NCBI GenBank assembly: GCA_023700845.1
Contig: JAMPYD010000004.1
Location: forward strand, 1-36,284
DNA from: Elusimicrobiota bacterium
GTDB lineage: Bacteria; Elusimicrobiota; Elusimicrobia; UBA1565; UBA9628
Direction: 5' to 3'
DNA: 36,284 nt
Shown here: positions 24,072 through 31,637 of the stretch, piece by piece
Numbering within the stretch: the first letter of the stretch is position 1
How the letters are laid out: each line of letters opens with the position of its first letter
Program-made: the position numbers and the translations under genes
The notes under the pieces: generated by a model
Databases searched by the model: none
The model's input: only the letters and a program-made list of their open reading frames with translations
What the model was told of the DNA's origin: nothing

Positions 24072-24955
24072 GAGGCGGCGAGCGTCTCCTTGTGGGACTT
24101 CCAGAATTTCCGGATGTGGTCCCAGCCTTCCTCGGCCGTGTCGACCATCTTGAAGAGCTTGTTGTCGGCCCAGTTGGTCATGCCCTGCTCCGCGAGATAG
24201 TCGAAGTCCACGAGCCGCTTCCAAAAGGTCTTGCCGACGAGGACGATCGGCAGCGGGCGCTTCTTGCCCGTCTGCACGAGCGTCAAGGTCTCGAAGAGCT
24301 CGTCGAGGGTGCCGAAGCCGCCCGGGAACGCGACCAGCGCCTTGGCGCGCATCAGGAAGTGCATCTTGCGCAGCGAGAAGTAGTGGAACTGGAAGCACAG
24401 CTCCGGCGTGATGTACGGATTCGGGTCCTGCTCGTGCGGCAGGGTGATGTTGAGGCCGATGCTCTTGGCTCCGCACTCCCAGGCGCCGCGGTTGGCGGCC
24501 TCCATGATGCCCGGGCCGCCGCCCGTCACGATGACGTGCTCGAGGTCCTGGCCCGCCTGCTGGGCCTTTGATAGAAGCGCGGCGAAACGCCGCGCTTCCT
24601 CGTACCAGTGGGAGAGCTCGAGCTTCTTCTCGGCGAGGACGACGAGGCGCTTGAGCTCGACGTCGCGAGGGCGGTCGGAGAGGTTCTCCTTGGCGATCTC
24701 CAGCGCGCGGGCGGCCTCCTCCCCGGAAAGGATGCGGGCGGAGCCGAAGACGACGATGGTGGAGCGGATCTTGTTCTCGCGCAGGATCAGTTCGGGCTTG
24801 AGCAGCTCGAGCTGCAGGCGGACGGCGCGCAGGTCCTTGCGGCCCATGAAGTCCATGTCGGCGTACGCCTTGAGGTAGGCGTGCGACTCGCGGATCTTCT
24901 TGAGCAGGGCGGTGCGCTGTTCGGGAAGGAGTTCTCGGGTGGTTTTAGGGTTCAT
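24068..24955 (-). CDS. LOG family (Rossmann-fold, TIGR00730-like) protein
   Basis: VTGGGPGIMEAANRGAWECGAKSIGLNITLPHEQDPNPYIT and ALVAFPGGFGTLDELFETLTLVQTGK motifs. Confidence 0.93.
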   Translation of the reverse strand: MNPKTTRELLPEQRTALLKKIRESHAYLKAYADMDFMGRKDLRAVRLQLELLKPELILRENKIRSTIVVFGSARILSGEEAARALEIAKENLSDRPRDVELKRLVVLAEKKLELSHWYEEARRFAALLSKAQQAGQDLEHVIVTGGGPGIMEAANRGAWECGAKSIGLNITLPHEQDPNPYITPELCFQFHYFSLRKMHFLMRAKALVAFPGGFGTLDELFETLTLVQTGKKRPLPIVLVGKTFWKRLVDFDYLAEQGMTNWADNKLFKMVDTAEEGWDHIRKFWKSHKETLAAS

Positions 24956-26223
24956 TGTAGTTTTAGAAGGCGGGGCAGCCAGAGGCTGAGGGCGGGCCAG
25001 TAGGTGACGATCATCAAGGCCGCGATAAGCAGCATCCAGAAGGGAAGGACGGCGCGGTAGAGGACCGGCAGCGGCTTGTCGAAACGCCGCGAGGAGAGGA
25101 AGAGGTTCAGGCCGAGCGGCGGCGTCATGTAGCCGATCTCCAGGTTCAGGAGGAAGAGCGCCCCGAGGTGCACGGGATCGATCCCGTACTGCGCCGCGAC
25201 GGGCGCGATGATAGGCACCACGATGACGATGGCCGAGAAGATCTCGATCATGTTCACGACGAGCAGGAAGACGTTGAGCAGCGCGAGGAACGCCCAGGGG
25301 CTCTGGATATGGTCATGCAGGAAGGCGAAGATGCGCCCCGGGATGTCCGCGTCGATCATGTAGCTCGTGAGGCCGAGCGCGCAGCCCAGGACGATCAGGA
25401 TGGCGCCGACGAGGATCATGCTCTCGCGCGCCACGTGAGGCAGGCGGCGCCAGGAGACGTCCTTGTAGACGAGCACCTCCGCGATCATCACGTAGAAGGC
25501 CATGACGGCGGCGGCCTCGGAGGCGGTGAAGAAGCCGCCGTAGATGCCGCCGATGACGATGAACGGCAGCGGGATTTCCCAAGCGGCCGCTTTCGCGGCC
25601 GCTTGCAGATTCTCCCAAGAGAACGGGATCGGCTTGACGTTCTCGCGCCGCGCGACGACGTAGGCGTAGACCGAGAGCGCCGCGAGCAGGAGGAGGCCGG
25701 GCACGGCCGCCGCGGCGAACAGCTTGTCGATCGAGATCTTGCCGACGAGGGCGTAGAGGATGATCGGCAGGCTCGGCGGGAACATGAGGCCGAGGCTGCC
25801 CGTCGTCGTGATCAGGCCCAGCGAGAAGGCCTCGGGATAGCCCTGGCGCCGCAGCAGAGGATAGACGAGGCCGCCGAGCGCGATGATGGTCACGCCCGAG
25901 GCGCCCGTGAACGCGGTGAACAGCGCGCAGGCGCACAGCCCGGCCACCGCGACGCCTCCGGGCAGCCAGCCGAACATGCTTTCCGCCAGCGCCACCAGGC
26001 GCTGCGGGGCCTTGCTCTCGGCCAGCAGGTAGCCCGCGAAGGTGAACAACGGAACGGCGATCAGGGACGGCAGGGAGGACAGCCGGGAGAGCTCGATGAT
26101 GACGGCGGAGGACTGGATGCCGGCGTCGTGGAACAGCCACAGCGCCAGGGCGCCCATCAAGGCGAAGACGGGCACGCCCGCGAGGGTCAGGGCGGCGAAG
26201 ACGGCGAGGGCCAGGACCGTCAC
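24952..26223 (-). CDS. TRAP transporter large permease (DctM/TatM-like)
   Basis: GTG start overlapping the upstream stop; polytopic; GVPVFALMGALAL, FTGASGVTIIALGGLVYPLL, TTTGSLGLMFPPSLPIILYALVG, MTPPLGLNLFLSS. Confidence 0.93.
   Translation of the reverse strand: MTVLALAVFAALTLAGVPVFALMGALALWLFHDAGIQSSAVIIELSRLSSLPSLIAVPLFTFAGYLLAESKAPQRLVALAESMFGWLPGGVAVAGLCACALFTAFTGASGVTIIALGGLVYPLLRRQGYPEAFSLGLITTTGSLGLMFPPSLPIILYALVGKISIDKLFAAAAVPGLLLLAALSVYAYVVARRENVKPIPFSWENLQAAAKAAAWEIPLPFIVIGGIYGGFFTASEAAAVMAFYVMIAEVLVYKDVSWRRLPHVARESMILVGAILIVLGCALGLTSYMIDADIPGRIFAFLHDHIQSPWAFLALLNVFLLVVNMIEIFSAIVIVVPIIAPVAAQYGIDPVHLGALFLLNLEIGYMTPPLGLNLFLSSRRFDKPLPVLYRAVLPFWMLLIAALMIVTYWPALSLWLPRLLKLQ
25580..25605 (-). 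other. Intragenic perfect 11-bp hairpin; GAAA loop on the mRNA strand
   Basis: Minus strand CAAGCGGCCGC-GAAA-GCGGCCGCTTG, encoding QAAAKAAAW in the DctM-like gene. Confidence 0.85.
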
Positions 26224-26717
26224 CGGCCCGAGGCCTCGGCGGCGGCGTCGGCGCTCTTGAACAGCATGTGCGTCAGGACCAACGCGAATCCCGCCGGGAT
26301 GCCGGCGGCCGCGACCCAGGACTGCACGGTCAGGCCCGCGACGCTCAGCAGCTCGGACGGGTTGTCGCGTTCGTCGATGAAATAAGTCCAGGACGCCTTG
26401 AGCAGGATCGCCGTTATCGCGGCGCCCGCGAGGTTGGCGATAAGCCTCAGGCGGGGCTTCCAGCGCTCGGGCGCGCCGACGTGGGCGGCCTCCCAGGCGA
26501 AGTGCTTCTCCGAAGCGGCGGCGAGCGCGGCGCCGAGGAACCCGGTCCAGAGGACCAGATGCTTGAGGACGGTCTCCCCCCACAGCAGCCCCATGCCGAA
26601 ATGGCGAAGCACGACCTGCGCGAAGGCCAAGGTCACCATGACCGCGAGCAGCGCCACTAAGAGGGCGCCCTCCGCGGCGGCGAGGCTCGCCTCAGCTCTT
26701 CTTAGCTGATCGCGCAC
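26220..26717 (-). CDS. TRAP transporter small permease (DctQ/TatQ-like)
   Basis: Four hydrophobic segments; FAQVVLRHFGMGLLWGETVLKHLVLWTGFLGAALAAASEKHFAWE. Confidence 0.9.
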   Translation of the reverse strand: MRDQLRRAEASLAAAEGALLVALLAVMVTLAFAQVVLRHFGMGLLWGETVLKHLVLWTGFLGAALAAASEKHFAWEAAHVGAPERWKPRLRLIANLAGAAITAILLKASWTYFIDERDNPSELLSVAGLTVQSWVAAAGIPAGFALVLTHMLFKSADAAAEASGR

Positions 26718-27702
26718 GGAGGGCGGCGAGCTCCTTCTCGAACTTCCCGAGCAGCTCCGCGGAGAACAGCTTGCCGGCGAGCTCCCGTCGCGCGGCCGCG
26801 CCGAGCTCCTCGTACCGGCGCCGCGTCGCGGGGCCGGGGTCGGCCGCGAGGTCGAGGCCCTGCTTCTTGAGCGCCTGGAGGGCCTTGTCGTTCTCGAGGT
26901 TGGTCAGCTCGTTGAGCCGCTTGAGGTGCTTCGCGGAAAGGGCGAGCAGGGCCGCGCGCTGGTCGTCCGGCAGGGAGTCGATGAACTTCTTCGAGACGAG
27001 CACGGCGCCCGTGGACTCCGCGAGGGGCACCGGGTAGATGTGCTTGACCTTCGAGTGCCATTGCAGCGCGACGACGCCCAGCGGCGGGCCGTACACGCCG
27101 TTGATCATGCCGGTCTGCAGGGACTGCATGACGTCGACGATGGACAGGGGCACGGGGTTGACCTTCAAGGCCGAGAAGGCGGCGATCGCGATGGGGTCGC
27201 CCTCCCACACCCACATCTTCTCCTTCTTCATGTCCTCGGGCGAGGCGATGGGGTTCTTGCTGAACACGTAGACCGAGCCGAGGTCGGTCCACCCCAGGAG
27301 GACGAAGCCCCCTTTCTCGACGGCCGCGTTGAGCTCCTTGTCGAATTTGGCGCGCACCGCCTCGAGCTCGGAGCGCGAGCGGAACAGCCACGGGGCGTCG
27401 AGGAGGCGGGTCTCGGGGGCGACGTCGCCCAGGCCCACGCCGGTGAAGCCCGCGGCGTGCAGCTGTCCGATGCGGATCTTCTTGACCACGTCCTTCTCGT
27501 CGCCGGCCACGCCGCCGGGGTAGAACTTGAACTTGAGGGCGCCCGCGGTCTGCGCCTCGAGTTCCTTGGACAGCTCGCCCAGCACCTTCATCCAGGTGGA
27601 GCCTTCCGGCGCCAGGGTCGCGAACTTGATCTGCGTCGGCCGCGCCGCGGAGGCGCTGGCGGCGAGGAGGGCGACCAAAGCCAGGGACCTAGAAATAATC
27701 AT
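26692..27702 (-). CDS. TRAP transporter solute-binding protein (DctP/TatP-like)
   Basis: Signal peptide MIISRSLALVALLAASASA; IKFATLAPEGSTWMKVLGELSKELEAQTAGALKFKFYPGGVAGDEKDVVKKIRIGQLHAAGFTGVGLGDVAPE. Confidence 0.93.
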   Translation of the reverse strand: MIISRSLALVALLAASASAARPTQIKFATLAPEGSTWMKVLGELSKELEAQTAGALKFKFYPGGVAGDEKDVVKKIRIGQLHAAGFTGVGLGDVAPETRLLDAPWLFRSRSELEAVRAKFDKELNAAVEKGGFVLLGWTDLGSVYVFSKNPIASPEDMKKEKMWVWEGDPIAIAAFSALKVNPVPLSIVDVMQSLQTGMINGVYGPPLGVVALQWHSKVKHIYPVPLAESTGAVLVSKKFIDSLPDDQRAALLALSAKHLKRLNELTNLENDKALQALKKQGLDLAADPGPATRRRYEELGAAARRELAGKLFSAELLGKFEKELAALRARSAKKS

Positions 27703-28552
27703 CGATCTTCTCCATGAGCTGGGCCGCCTTCTTCTTCGCGGCTTCATCGGTGAGCCGGGCGTAAGGCAGCGCCCCGGCGGGCGATTCGAGAGCCTTCGTC
27801 AGGAGCTGGGTGTACAGCTCCCGGTCCTGCACGGCCACGGCGTACCAGCGCGCGTTGAGGACGTGCGTCATCAGGTACTGGCCGCGGGTGAGCTTGTGCG
27901 CCCACTCGAAATGGGTCTTGGCCTTGCCCGGATCGCCGCCCAGCATCGCCGGTCGCGAGGCGTAGTAGACGCCGAAGAACAGGTCGGCGCCGCCGAAATG
28001 GAAGGCCGGATCGAGCTCGTAGACCCGCTTCATCAGCAAGGTGACCTTGGGGAGGTCGGCCAGCGCGGCGGAGTCGTCCTTGGAGAGGTTGACGTAGCCC
28101 CCCCAGCCGAAGCCGGCCCAGAACAGGTCGGGCACGTCCTCCTTCTTCGCCCACTTGAGCGCCTTCTCGAAATCTTCGATGCTCTTGTCCCTCAGGCCGT
28201 TGAAGACGGACTTCAGCCCGAGGGCCGCGAGCGCGTGGTCGCGGCCGCGCAGGTAGAGCCCCTTCGCGCGCTGCGGCTCCGCGTCCTCGACGAAGAGGAA
28301 GGCGTAGCCGCCGAAGCCCTCGGCGAGGAGGCGATGCATGGTGAGGTTTCCCGGATCGGAGACGAGCATGGCCTCGATGAGCTTGAGCTGGGAGGCCACG
28401 GCGTCGCGCCCGAGCTGGTAGTCGGGCTCCTCCAAGGCGGTCTTGCGCCCGCGCTCGAGCATCGAGGCGGTCGTGCGCACGGCGTAGCGGTCGATCGAGC
28501 CGCAGGCGGTGGAGGCCAGGCAGGCGGCCGCGAGGAGCAGCTTATTCCTCAT
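27689..28552 (-). CDS. TRAP transporter TatT-like TPR lipoprotein
   Basis: Lipobox-like LAAACLASTAC; helical protein with MLERGRKTALEEPDYQLGRDAVASQLKLIEAMLVSDPGN...LAEGFGGYAFLFVEDAEPQRAKGLYLRGRDHAL...FWAGFGWGGYVNLSKDD; directly upstream of dctP-like. Confidence 0.88.
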   Translation of the reverse strand: MRNKLLLAAACLASTACGSIDRYAVRTTASMLERGRKTALEEPDYQLGRDAVASQLKLIEAMLVSDPGNLTMHRLLAEGFGGYAFLFVEDAEPQRAKGLYLRGRDHALAALGLKSVFNGLRDKSIEDFEKALKWAKKEDVPDLFWAGFGWGGYVNLSKDDSAALADLPKVTLLMKRVYELDPAFHFGGADLFFGVYYASRPAMLGGDPGKAKTHFEWAHKLTRGQYLMTHVLNARWYAVAVQDRELYTQLLTKALESPAGALPYARLTDEAAKKKAAQLMEKIDDYF

Positions 28553-28564
28553 ATGGGGGCCTAT
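28553..28564 (-). promoter_or_regulatory. Possible leader region: extended -10-like TTTTGCTACGAT lies just upstream (28563-28574)
   Basis: Minus strand ttttgctacgataggcccccatATG; the -10-like hexamer ends 10 nt before the start codon. Confidence 0.3.
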
Positions 28565-28639
28565 CGTAGCAAAATCCGGCGTCCGGCCGCGCCGTGCTTA
28601 AGCGCCGGTCGCGCCTCGCTTCAGCTCGCGTAGTCGCGT

Positions 28640-28702
28640 CCGGGAGGATGATCCTCCGGGCCCGGCGACCGCGCGCCGGCTCCCTCCGGATCATCCTCCC
28701 GG
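28640..28702. repeat. Intergenic inverted repeat with nested inner stem
   Basis: Perfect 15-nt arms CCGGGAGGATGATCC (28640-28654) and GGATCATCCTCCCGG (28688-28702); inner CCGGCG/CGCCGG stem. Confidence 0.85.
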
Positions 28703-28759
28703 CCTACCTGGTGAGTCCGACGGCGCGACCTTCGCCCGCATGCCGGAAGACGGCGACGG

Positions 28760-28785
28760 GCGTGTTTATCTTGAGATAAACGTGC
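28760..28785. promoter_or_regulatory. Palindromic stem-loop copy 1 (GCGTGTTTATC-TTGA-GATAAACGTGC)
   Basis: Direct reading; 11-position stem with two G/T wobbles; related copy at 31569-31594. Confidence 0.7.
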
Positions 28786-28833
28786 GCTCGCTCGGTCCCG
28801 AGCCGGGTGGATGGACGCCGCCGGGCGGACGGC

Positions 28834-30504
28834 TTAGTATAAGCGGGAGGGAGGGCTGGGGTCGACGCCGCGGGCGGCGCTGTTGAAGAGGCTGAAGGCC
28901 TGCCCGCCCTTGATCGAGATGACCCAGCGCGAGGAGGTTCCGGGGCCGCGGTTGAGCGCGTAGGCGACGTCGAGCCGGCCCACCGCGCCGCTGCGGGAGC
29001 GCGTCGAGGCCGCGCGCAGGCCCAAGCCGACGTCGGAGCGGATGTCCCGCAGCGTCATGTCGGACCCCGCGCGGCCGACGATGCCGCTGTCGACGAACAG
29101 CGCCGCTCCCAGGCGGACGAGATGGAAGAACTCCCCGGGGAAGAAGAAACGGTCCTCGAAGTTGACGAGCACGGCCTGGGAGCCGACGAAGCTGTTGTTC
29201 TTGTACCCGCGCAGGCCGGTGCTGCCGCCGAGGGCCACCGAGCTGTCGCGGTCGAGGAACTTCCCGAAGGCCCCTTCGATGTGGCCGACCAAGGTGTGGT
29301 CTCCGCGCCAGTGGGTCTTCCAGAAGAAGTTCAGGTCCGCGTTGGCCAGCGCGTTCTCCCATCTCCCGGTCGCGGTGCGCCCCGACAAGGCGACCCGGCC
29401 GATCGCGAACCGGCCCGGAGCGAAGCGCACGCCGTGCTGGTTGGAGACGCTGAAGATCGAGCGGTCGCGGTCGGAGCCCGTCTTGGAGGACATCCAGCCG
29501 CCGCGGACGGAGAGCTCGTTGCCGAGGTTGAAGTCCTCGACGCGCTCCATGCGGTCGATGTAGGTCTCCTTGATGTAGTCGGGCTGCACCCACGCGTAGC
29601 CGATCGTCGGGCCCGACAGCTCGCGTTCGTGGGGCAAGGTTCCGGCGGAGGTGCCGGCCAGCGGCTCGTACTTCGCCTCGTCGCTGTACCAGCCGGCCTC
29701 CACGCGCTGGACGAAGGTCTGGTCCGCCTCGAGGCGGCGCCCGAGGGAGGCCTCCGCGACGCGGCGCTTCATGCGGAACTCCGTGAACACCTCGCCGTCG
29801 CGGTACAGCTCCGGCTCGGTCGTCGCGCGCAGCCAGGAGACGGCCGAGGCGCGGCGCGAATCGAGCGAATAGAAGGGGCTCGTCAGCGAGGCGGAGGCCG
29901 CGTCGCCCGTGCTCCCGCGCGAGTAGCCGCCGTTGAGCGCGAGGCGGGTGCCCATGAAGCGCGGGTCCCCGTAGCTGTAGGAGCTGTAGGTCCGCCGGCC
30001 CGTGCGGCCGTAGTCGATCGCGACGCTCTTGCCGTAGCCGAGGATGTTTCCCTCCTCGAGGCCCATCGAGAAGAAGCTCTCCCCGCCCTCGGTGCCGGCG
30101 GCGAAGCGCGGGTTCGTCGTCCAGCTGTCCTGGCTGCGCACGACCGCGTCCACCCGTCCGTCCGGCCTCGTCACCGGGAGGATGTCGACGCGCCGGAAGG
30201 ACCCGTTGGCCCGCAGGTTGCGTTCGGACTGGATGACCTTCAGCGGGTCCCAGACCTCGCCCGGCGCGAACAGGAGCTCCCGGCGGATGACCGTCTCGCG
30301 GGTCGGGTAGTGGATCTTGTTGGCGAGGCGGAACGGCCAAAAATCCTCGCCCGGCACGGTGGGGTCGAACACGTTGACGCGTTCGACGCGGATCTCCACG
30401 ATCTCCGCGCCGGCCGGCTCGGGCGACGGCTCCTCGACCTGCCGGGCGCCGGCGGCGCGCGCGAGGAGCAGCGCGGCCGCGAGGAGCCCGGCGGCCCGCT
30501 TCAT
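28834..30504 (-). CDS. BamA/TamA-family-like outer-membrane barrel with POTRA-like N-terminus
   Basis: RETVIRRELLFAPGEVWDPLKVIQSERNLRANGSFRRVDILPV is POTRA-like; many beta strands; GGSTGLRGYKNNSFVGSQAVLVNFEDRFFFPGEF and C-terminal barrel strands. ATGA overlap with metF. Confidence 0.83.
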   Translation of the reverse strand: MKRAAGLLAAALLLARAAGARQVEEPSPEPAGAEIVEIRVERVNVFDPTVPGEDFWPFRLANKIHYPTRETVIRRELLFAPGEVWDPLKVIQSERNLRANGSFRRVDILPVTRPDGRVDAVVRSQDSWTTNPRFAAGTEGGESFFSMGLEEGNILGYGKSVAIDYGRTGRRTYSSYSYGDPRFMGTRLALNGGYSRGSTGDAASASLTSPFYSLDSRRASAVSWLRATTEPELYRDGEVFTEFRMKRRVAEASLGRRLEADQTFVQRVEAGWYSDEAKYEPLAGTSAGTLPHERELSGPTIGYAWVQPDYIKETYIDRMERVEDFNLGNELSVRGGWMSSKTGSDRDRSIFSVSNQHGVRFAPGRFAIGRVALSGRTATGRWENALANADLNFFWKTHWRGDHTLVGHIEGAFGKFLDRDSSVALGGSTGLRGYKNNSFVGSQAVLVNFEDRFFFPGEFFHLVRLGAALFVDSGIVGRAGSDMTLRDIRSDVGLGLRAASTRSRSGAVGRLDVAYALNRGPGTSSRWVISIKGGQAFSLFNSAARGVDPSPPSRLY

Positions 30505-31370
30505 CCGCGTCTGAGCCGCGCCAGGATCTCGGAGGTCGAATGCGAACGGTTGAGCGTGTAGAAGTGTATCCCGGGGGCTCCGCCGTCGAGCAGCTCGCGG
30601 CACTGGCGCGCGGCCCATTCGACGCCTTCCCGGACCACGGCCTCGGCGTCGTTCTGCACGGCGGAGAGGCGCTCCTCGAGCTCATGGGGGATGCGGGCGC
30701 CGCACATCGCCGTGAAGCGCTTGAGCTGCGCGTAGCCCGTCACCGGCATGATGCCGGGCACGATGGGGACGGCGACCCCCGCGGCGCGCGCGCGGGCGAC
30801 GAAGGCGAAGTAGTCCTTGTTGTCGAAGAAGAGCTGGGTGATCGCCCAGTCCGCGCCAGCGACGGACTTGGCCGCGAAGCGCGCCAGGTCGTCCTCGGGC
30901 GAGCGCGCCTCCGGGTGCGTCTCGGGATAGCCGGCGACCGCCATCCTGAACCCCCCCCGCTCCTTGACGAAGGCGACGAGGTCGCCGGCGTAGCCGAAGT
31001 CGCGCTCCCCGGGGGGCGCGACGGGGTGGTCCTTGGGCGGGTCGCCGCGCAGCGCCACGACGTTGCGGATGCCGAGCGTCTCGAGGCGGGCCAGCACGCC
31101 GAGGATCTCGGCGCGCGTGTGCGCGATGCACGTCAGGTGGCACGCCGTCGTGAGGCCGGTCTCGTTCTGGATGCGTCCCGCGGCCTCCACCGTGCGCTCC
31201 CGCCCGGAGCCGCCGGCGCCGTAGGTCAGGGACACGTAGTCGGGAGAGAGGTCCTTCAGCGCCTTCACGTCGGCGACGAACTTGTCGAGGTCCTCCGGCG
31301 CCTTGGGCAGGAAGAACTCGAAGGAGAACAGCGGGCGCCCTTTTCCGAAGAGCTCGGCGATGTCGTGCAC
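30501..31370 (-). CDS. metF: 5,10-methylenetetrahydrofolate reductase
   Basis: LFSFEFFLPKAPEDLDKFVADVKALKDLSPDYVSLTYGAGGSGRERTVEAAGRIQNETGLTTACHLTCIAHTRAEI...NVVALRGDPPKD. GTG start at 31370 preferred over the ORF-track start at 31508. Confidence 0.93.
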   Translation of the reverse strand: MHDIAELFGKGRPLFSFEFFLPKAPEDLDKFVADVKALKDLSPDYVSLTYGAGGSGRERTVEAAGRIQNETGLTTACHLTCIAHTRAEILGVLARLETLGIRNVVALRGDPPKDHPVAPPGERDFGYAGDLVAFVKERGGFRMAVAGYPETHPEARSPEDDLARFAAKSVAGADWAITQLFFDNKDYFAFVARARAAGVAVPIVPGIMPVTGYAQLKRFTAMCGARIPHELEERLSAVQNDAEAVVREGVEWAARQCRELLDGGAPGIHFYTLNRSHSTSEILARLRRG

Positions 31371-31425
31371 GCCGGGGATATTACCAAATGTCGGCCGCGC
31401 GTCGCCTTCATGACGGCTTTGTGAC

Positions 31426-31553
31426 GGCCCGGCGGCGGTTTCATGTCCTTCGGGGCCGCTCGGCATTGAGCCTCGCTTGGGGTCGACCGCGATCGACGGA
31501 GCAAACATCGCGGCGACCCCACACCCCTCAGGACATGAAACCGCCTCCGGGCC
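31426..31553. repeat. Large nested inverted repeat (potential 30-bp outer stem and 14-bp inner stem)
   Basis: Arms 31426-31455 and 31524-31553 pair at 27 of 30 positions, with a perfect 16-nt core GGCGGTTTCATGTCCT/AGGACATGAAACCGCC; inner GGGGTCGaCCGCGAT (31479-31493) pairs with ATCGCGGCGACCCC (31507-31520). Confidence 0.88.
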
Positions 31554-31568
31554 TCAGCACGCCGCAGC

Positions 31569-31594
31569 GCGTGTTTATCTCAAGATAATCATGC
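31569..31594. promoter_or_regulatory. Palindromic stem-loop copy 2 (GCGTGTTTATC-TCAA-GATAATCATGC)
   Basis: Direct reading; related to copy 1 at 28760-28785; lies about 43 nt after the stop of the 975-aa TPR gene. Confidence 0.7.
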
Positions 31595-31637
31595 CCGACT
31601 TCGATCCTCCTCGCCGGACCGCAGCGACATTCCTCGC

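Noticed and set aside
28760-28785. Integron attC-like site (GTTTATC/GATAAAC)
   Set aside because: Core does not fit GTTRRRY/RYYYAAC and no integrase or cassette structure is present.
31371-31508. N-terminal extension of metF (ORF-track start at 31508)
   Set aside because: Extension lies in the large inverted repeat and has no MetF similarity; GTG at 31370 just before HDIAELFGKGRPLFSFEFF fits better.
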